The notes under the pieces: model-generated
Told to the model about the DNA's origin: nothing
The model's database searches: none
What the model saw: only the letters and a program-made list of their open reading frames with translations
Assembly: GCA_964607315.1 (NCBI GenBank)
Contig: CAZSKA010000103.1
Coordinates: forward strand, 1-12,348
Direction of reading: 5' to 3'
DNA: 12,348 nt
Source: JAHDFB01 sp964607315
Lineage (GTDB): Bacteria > Bacteroidota > Bacteroidia > Chitinophagales > Saprospiraceae
Made by a program: the position numbers and the translations under genes
Shown: piece after piece, positions 8,701 through 12,348 of the stretch
Numbering within the stretch: position 1 is the first letter of the stretch
How the letters are laid out: each line of letters starts with the position of its first letter

Positions 8701-9968
8701 GTTTCTACTGTTACAGGGATGGTATTTTCTCCTGGACACATTCCTCCGGTTGTATAGCTTACCATGTAAGTTGTACCACCAATTCCATCTGAAATGATAC
8801 CTGTAATAGGATCAATAGAAGCTCCGTCTCCAGGGTTTGGGTTAAAACTAAAAGTGCCGCCAGGAGTAGTTATTCCAGATGGCCCATTTGTGCTATCTTC
8901 ACAGTAATTAGCAAAACTAAAGCTAGAGTCTTCAGCTGCATTTACTGTTATTATAATATCATCAGTGTTTTGACAGCCATTTGCTGCGGTGTAGGTTACT
9001 GTAAATGTACCATTGTCATCCATAGTAGCTGGAAACGGAACTGGTGCTTGTCCTGGATATATTGTTCCATCTGGACCTTCCCATGACCAAGTACCTGAAG
9101 TGTGAAATGTTTCATCTAAAGCTATATTGTCTCCTTCGCATACATTAATGTTAGCTGCAGTTGCTACAGGAGGAGCTGCATTTACTGTAACTGATGGATC
9201 TGAATCATCGCAATCATCGAATGGTCCAAAACCATCACAGTCTTCATCAGTTCCACAAGCTCCACATGCAAGAAAAACAGATGCTGGTAAATCAGCCATA
9301 TCTGCTTCACACCATATAGATACATTATCTATTCCTATATCTTCATTACTTTCATTTAAACCATCAAATAGAATAGTTAAGTCTAAATTTGAACCGTATT
9401 CAGAAATCTCAAAGCAAAAAGTTGAAAATGTTGAATTAATTGTGCCAGCATCTCCTACGCCATCACAATCTAAATCAAATGCAGGAGCTGTATCTTGACC
9501 TTGGTCTTCAATATTTATAAGATTAGAAAATGCAGCACCATCAATACTATAAGTGAATTCTACAATAGACGGAGGATCCCATCCTTCTACAGCGTTATTA
9601 AATGCTGCCCATGCCAAATCAACACATAGATATAATCTATTTGTGGAACTACATGAAGATATATCAATTCCGGTCCAGCTAGCCATTTCTTCATCTGAAG
9701 GACCACATAATGTACCATCAGTATTAAATGCTGATAAAAAGCTTCCGCTTACGTTATTATAGATGAATGATGGAGAAGCACCTATTTCTACTGGACAGCC
9801 ATCACCAGGTCCACATATCACTCCAAACCAGTCTCCAAAACTTCCAGATCCACATTCTGTTGCTAAAGAAAATGGAACAGAACTACTGCCGTCAAAATCT
9901 TCAATCCAAATCTGAGCATTTAAAGAGTTGCAGAAAAATAACACAATGAATATATACAATATTCTCAT
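2740..9968 (-). CDS. Giant repetitive surface adhesin, type B T9SS sorting domain (spans two assembly gaps)
   Basis: The frame from ATG 9968 and the frame ending at stop 2740 are one gene. Contig ends at each N-run share identical sequence (55 nt and 29 nt), and removing the duplicated sequence plus filler puts both halves in the same frame, giving about 2314 residues; whole hidden repeat units would add more. Layout in that numbering: signal peptide 1-18 (LNA|Q); jelly-roll/MAM-like module about 19-225, starting IWIEDFDG and containing GIDISSC and EDIGIDNVSI; MopE-like metal-binding motif about 240-265 (DEDCDGFG...DCDDSDPSV); Ig-like segments to 424; eight 67-residue repeats 425-959; linker with Ig/BIG2-like segments 960-1214; eleven 75-residue repeats 1215-2038; closing module; CHU_C/gliding-motility type B sorting domain 2220-2314 (PTAFTPNNDGVNDRF, RIYDRWGN, WDGTYNG, GVYAYVIE). 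Each repeat carries two cysteines. It is exported by Sec and then T9SS, probably as a cell-surface adhesin of the SprB-like kind. Type B substrates often sit beside a PorP/SprF gene; none is present here. The TTG at 7260 is not a real start: it lies inside a repeat unit that continues upstream to the gap. Confidence 0.88.
3571..6171 (-). repeat. Array of 75-residue (225-bp) repeats, at least 11 copies
   Basis: The consensus is roughly (V/Q)EISFTGLP, then DDVC, (D/S)LPDVASLPQPDQAGV, GTW, DNGDGTHTYSFVIDNQP, ADGCF, FTIEVSG. Unit boundaries fall every 225 bp from 5949 to 4374 and again from 4020 to 3571; the first unit (6171-5950) is one codon shorter. Each unit has one cysteine near the start and one in GCF or ACF, which suggests one disulfide per domain. 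The fold is probably Ig-like. The array is interrupted by the N-run at 4102-4201; simple overlap of the contig ends gives 11 copies, and hidden copies are possible. Confidence 0.92.
4102..4201. other. Assembly gap (100 N) inside the 225-bp repeat array
   Basis: The 29 bases just left of the gap (4073-4101) are identical to the 29 bases just right of it (4202-4230), beginning GCTGGCTGATTGTCG. The displacement of 129 bp is not a multiple of the 225-bp unit, so 100 N is a placeholder length. The true junction is either a 29-bp overlap (no missing DNA) or one or more whole hidden units. The frame happens to be preserved because 129 is divisible by 3. Confidence 0.93.
6937..8696 (-). repeat. Array of 67-residue (201-bp) repeats, at least 8 copies
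   Basis: The consensus is P(N/D)AG(x)NGTL(T)(V/I)CQG(D/T)TPS, then LFNAL(x)GTP, GG(V/I)WTNVGL(x)YTYTV, S(x)G(x)CP, SADV(x)VTEE. The period is exactly 201 bp, seen at 7124, 7325, then 7480, 7681 and 7881. Six full copies lie right of the gap and two lie left of it. Each copy has two cysteines (CQG and CP), consistent with one disulfide in an Ig-like strand-rich domain. The family resembles repeats widespread in large Bacteroidota adhesins. The copy count is a minimum because of the N-run at 7374-7473. Confidence 0.92.
7374..7473. other. Assembly gap (100 N) inside the 201-bp repeat array
   Basis: Bases 7319-7373 (55 nt) are identical to 7474-7528, so the two contig ends carry the same piece of the repeat. 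The displacement is 155 bp, not divisible by 3 or by 201. The filler therefore breaks the frame artificially and produces a false stop near 7350 and a false start at 7260. Joining at the overlap, or adding whole 201-bp units, restores one frame. Confidence 0.94.
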
Positions 9969-10007
9969 ACAGCTAATTAGTGATTTTCGAGGTTAAAAAA
10001 ACCTTTT
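9969..10007 (-). other. Short spacer between first and second operon genes
   Basis: Only 39 bp separate the stop of the 666-residue gene from the start of the giant gene. I see no TAnnTTTG promoter and no Shine-Dalgarno sequence, so co-transcription is likely. A small AGGTT / AACCT hairpin (9990-10004) is present but is not followed by a T-run on the coding strand. Confidence 0.6.
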
Positions 10008-12008
10008 TTATTTACTTTTCACAAAGTTCAAAACAGAACTTTCTCCATTCTTAGCATTAATCTTTACAAGATAATATCCTATTTCTAGTTTACTAATGTC
10101 AAGATTAGTATAACCAGAATCTGTTTCTATTTCTAGAAGTTTTTGCCCTTGAATATTAAAGAATTCAAGTGTTGAACTTTCACCTTCGAAAATCACATTT
10201 GAGTTACCTGGATTGGGGAATATTTTTCCTTCTTTGCTCTCATCATCATGTACCAAAATAATCGTTTCAGATAAATCAAATTCACCATTGAAGTCCATTT
10301 GTTTTAATCTGTAATAGTTGGCCCCTATTGCAGGTCTGTTGTGAATAAAGTCATATGTAAGTAATTCATTAGTAGTACCATTTCCTTGAATTCTACCAAT
10401 TGGATAAAAATCTACACCGTTTACACTGTGTTGTACTTCGAAATAATCATTGTTCCATTCAGCTGCTGTTTGCCAAGAAAGCAAAGATTCATTTTCTACT
10501 TTTTGACCTTCGAAATATACTAACTCTACTGGAACAGTAGCAACAACACATGAAATAACAGGTGTGGAAGGTAAATCTACCGGATTATCATTACAAATTA
10601 TGCAGATATTATCAATGGCAACATCATCACCATCCGTATTAAGACCACCGATTGTAAAAGCTAAATCAAGATTTGATCCTAAAGAAGGAAGCTCTACACA
10701 ATAATTTGAAAAAGCCTCTGTTAATGCTGTTCCATCCCCAGTTCCATCACAGTTTGTATCATTTGCTGGTCCTGAGTTGTTATTTGCAATGGCCGCAAAC
10801 GAAATGATATCATTTGCTGTTCCATCAATATTTACTGTAAAAGTTACAAAAGAATTATTATTTGCAACACTCTGATTACCATCCCATGTATCCATACCTT
10901 CTCTAGGTTGTGAATCACTTTCTGCAATATCAAAACAAAGGATTAAGGTACTTGCTCCAGCACAAGAAGAAATATCAATTCCTGTAGCCATTGAGGTTTG
11001 AGGATTATCATCCATACAAGGGTCACCATTTATATCTCTGGCTCCAAAGAAGCTTCCTGTAGCATTAACATATGAATAATCAGCATTTATGTCATCGTTG
11101 CCACATGGTCCACCTGGATTACAAACTACGCCGAAATAGTCTCTACTATCATCGATTATACATGGAAAAGAAAAATCTATTCCTGTTGTGTTGGTACCAT
11201 CAAAATTTTCTTTCCATAATGTTCCTGGAGGAGTGCTTGTGAAAGGTGTACATGCAGGAAGGAATGTTGAGCCTGCAGGTAGAGTTGTTTCGTCGGCCTC
11301 ACAATGTATTGCTATATCATCTATTCCCACATCTTCACCTGCTGTATTGAATCCTATAAATTCAATTTCTAGATCAAGTGAAGCTCCTAGTTGAGGTAAC
11401 TCAAAACAATATTCTAAGAAAGTATCTGTTATTTCTGTATCACCAGCATCATCAGCATTTCCATCACATCCAATATCTATTCCAGGCCTTGTATCAGATC
11501 CATTAAAGGCTTCTACCTGAGTTACCGGAGTGAAAGCTGCCCCATCTATACTTGCTCTAAATTGAACGGAAGTATTTCCATCCCATGTATCTTCACAGCC
11601 ACATGAAGTGCCCCATTCTGCTCCAAAAGGTCCAGCCATATTTCGACTTTCTACAATTTTTACACATAAATAAGTAACATTTGGATAAGCACAAGAAGAA
11701 ATATCTATTCCAGTGAAAGACATGGTTTCTCCATTCACATTACCTGCACATCCATTATGATCTGTATCTCTTGCTCCAAAAAATTGACCAGTTACACCAT
11801 TGTATAAATAGTCAGCGTTCATTTCATTATTGCAACCAGCTCCTTCTATACATAAAGAATCAAGATAATCTCTTGAGGTACAATAATTTTCATAAGTAAA
11901 AGAAGGCGGATTTGTGGTATTTCCACCATCCCAGTCTTCAATCCAAATCTGGGCATCGGCAAAAAAGACAGTCAATACAAAAAGTAAAGTAAGGGATATT
12001 TGTTTCAT
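10008..12008 (-). CDS. Secreted protein with two jelly-roll-like modules and type A T9SS sorting domain
   Basis: This 666-residue protein has a Sec signal peptide (1-19, ADA|Q). Two paralogous modules follow, at about 20-236 and 263-475. Each has an IWIEDWDG or LWKENFDG start, an R(D/E)-Y(L/F) segment, a G(x)FFGARD motif, GIDISSC, a (x)xCDGxxD segment, and a closing LDL...GEDVGIDDIAIHC or GDDVAIDNICIIC strand reminiscent of MAM/laminin-G-like jelly rolls. Residues about 492-592 are the PVELVYFEG...NYYRLKQMDFNG module common before T9SS tails. Residues 593-666 are the type A sorting domain (IFPNPGNSN, FFNIQGQKL, IGYYLVKI, ending KSK). The same N-terminal module begins the giant gene 39 bp downstream, so the two proteins probably bind related ligands or each other. 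It is the first gene after the promoter at 12133-12165. ATG 12008 fits the signal peptide; no Shine-Dalgarno sequence precedes it. No enzyme motif is seen; a carbohydrate- or protein-binding surface role is inference. Confidence 0.9.
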   Translation of the reverse strand: MKQISLTLLFVLTVFFADAQIWIEDWDGGNTTNPPSFTYENYCTSRDYLDSLCIEGAGCNNEMNADYLYNGVTGQFFGARDTDHNGCAGNVNGETMSFTGIDISSCAYPNVTYLCVKIVESRNMAGPFGAEWGTSCGCEDTWDGNTSVQFRASIDGAAFTPVTQVEAFNGSDTRPGIDIGCDGNADDAGDTEITDTFLEYCFELPQLGASLDLEIEFIGFNTAGEDVGIDDIAIHCEADETTLPAGSTFLPACTPFTSTPPGTLWKENFDGTNTTGIDFSFPCIIDDSRDYFGVVCNPGGPCGNDDINADYSYVNATGSFFGARDINGDPCMDDNPQTSMATGIDISSCAGASTLILCFDIAESDSQPREGMDTWDGNQSVANNNSFVTFTVNIDGTANDIISFAAIANNNSGPANDTNCDGTGDGTALTEAFSNYCVELPSLGSNLDLAFTIGGLNTDGDDVAIDNICIICNDNPVDLPSTPVISCVVATVPVELVYFEGQKVENESLLSWQTAAEWNNDYFEVQHSVNGVDFYPIGRIQGNGTTNELLTYDFIHNRPAIGANYYRLKQMDFNGEFDLSETIILVHDDESKEGKIFPNPGNSNVIFEGESSTLEFFNIQGQKLLEIETDSGYTNLDISKLEIGYYLVKINAKNGESSVLNFVKSK

Positions 12009-12101
12009 TGTCAGGCTATAACTTTCAAAAATTGGTTAGCAGTTATTCAATACATGTCGTATATAAATTCAATTGTTATTGAGATTGAGGTTTGGTTTAG
12101 T

Positions 12102-12128
12102 TTGGTCAACCAATTATTGGTCAACCAA
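12102..12128 (-). promoter_or_regulatory. 5' stem-loop or tandem operator at the transcription start
   Basis: Two identical 12-mers, TTGGTTGACCAA on the minus strand, are separated by TAA. In the minus-strand RNA the first copy pairs with the second over 12 bp with a 3-nt UAA loop, using two G-U pairs; on the opposite strand those positions would be C-A mismatches, so the fold favours the operon transcript. It begins about 5 nt after the -7 element, that is at the predicted 5' end of the mRNA. Alternatively, each near-palindromic 12-mer could bind a dimeric repressor. Confidence 0.6.
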
Positions 12129-12132
12129 AAAT

Positions 12133-12165
12133 CAAATATAGTTTTTTTTATAAATTTTATTCAAA
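12133..12165 (-). promoter_or_regulatory. Bacteroidota-type promoter for the operon
   Basis: On the minus strand TATATTTG (12140-12133) matches the -7 consensus TAnnTTTG exactly. TTTG (12165-12162) lies 21 nt upstream, inside the spacing known for Bacteroidota -33/-7 promoters. Transcription would start near 12126-12129, giving a leader of about 120 nt before the ATG at 12008. No comparable promoter is visible in the 39-bp or 71-bp spacers of the operon. Confidence 0.75.
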
Positions 12166-12348
12166 ATTTTATATTTCATATAGCCGCTGAAGTCGGAATA
12201 AAGTTTCATTTTTTGATGAAGAAAGATTTTTTATTTCTTATTAATTTTGAAACTCGGAGTAATACTTTTTGAAGTGTAGTAAGATGAGATAAGATTTTTT
12301 GATTATATGATTCTGTAAAACATAATTATATATATGATGATTTTATAT
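12166..12348. other. AT-rich upstream region, no gene seen
   Basis: I see no gene, tRNA or terminator here. A plus-strand open frame at 12000-12272 crosses the promoter and overlaps the start of the secreted-protein gene, has no recognisable protein features, and is not accepted. One plus-strand TAATTTTG (12242-12249) matches the -7 consensus, but its nearest TTTG is 26 nt upstream, which is too far. Confidence 0.5.

Noticed and set aside
9990..10004. AGGTT / AACCT hairpin between the first two genes as a terminator
   Set aside because: The stem is only 5 bp and no T-run follows on the transcribed strand; the T-run lies on the wrong side.
12212..12249. Plus-strand promoter pointing out of the window
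   Set aside because: TAATTTTG fits the -7 element, but the nearest TTTG is 26 nt upstream, outside the usual range, and no gene start follows within the window.
12000..12272. Plus-strand 90-codon open frame
   Set aside because: It overlaps the start of the 666-residue gene, runs through the promoter and stem-loop, and has a low-complexity F/I/N-rich composition typical of AT-rich noncoding DNA.

Overview
The window is AT-rich bacterial DNA from the phylum Bacteroidota. The evidence is three secreted proteins that carry type IX secretion system (T9SS) C-terminal sorting domains, a Bacteroidota-type promoter (TTTG, 21-nt spacer, TATATTTG), and start codons without Shine-Dalgarno sequences. It comes from a draft assembly: two runs of exactly 100 N (4102-4201 and 7374-7473) sit inside repetitive coding sequence.

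Layout, read on the minus strand in the direction of transcription (right to left). 12166-12348 is AT-rich with no gene seen. 12133-12165 is a promoter, and 12102-12128 is a 12-bp stem-loop at the predicted transcript 5' end. 10008-12008 encodes a 666-residue secreted protein with two jelly-roll-like modules and a type A T9SS sorting domain. After 39 bp comes one giant gene, 2740-9968, of about 2314 residues or more: an N-terminal module like those of the first gene, at least 8 copies of a 67-residue repeat, a linker, at least 11 copies of a different 75-residue repeat, and a type B (gliding-motility/CHU_C) sorting domain. The giant gene looks like two open frames only because the 100-N filler at 7374-7473 shifts the frame. 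After 71 bp comes 452-2668, a 738-residue beta-solenoid protein with a type A sorting domain. A strong intrinsic terminator follows at 372-408. The remaining 1-371 is noncoding and holds two tidy hairpins inside a 12-bp inverted-repeat pair (109-120 / 338-349), possibly a small dispersed element.

The three genes probably form one operon of about 11.7 kb with one promoter and one terminator. All three products should cross the inner membrane by Sec, cross the outer membrane by T9SS, and end up on the surface or released, most likely as adhesion or surface-matrix proteins. No enzyme active site is recognisable in any of them. No tRNA, rRNA, CRISPR array, transposase or complete mobile element is visible.
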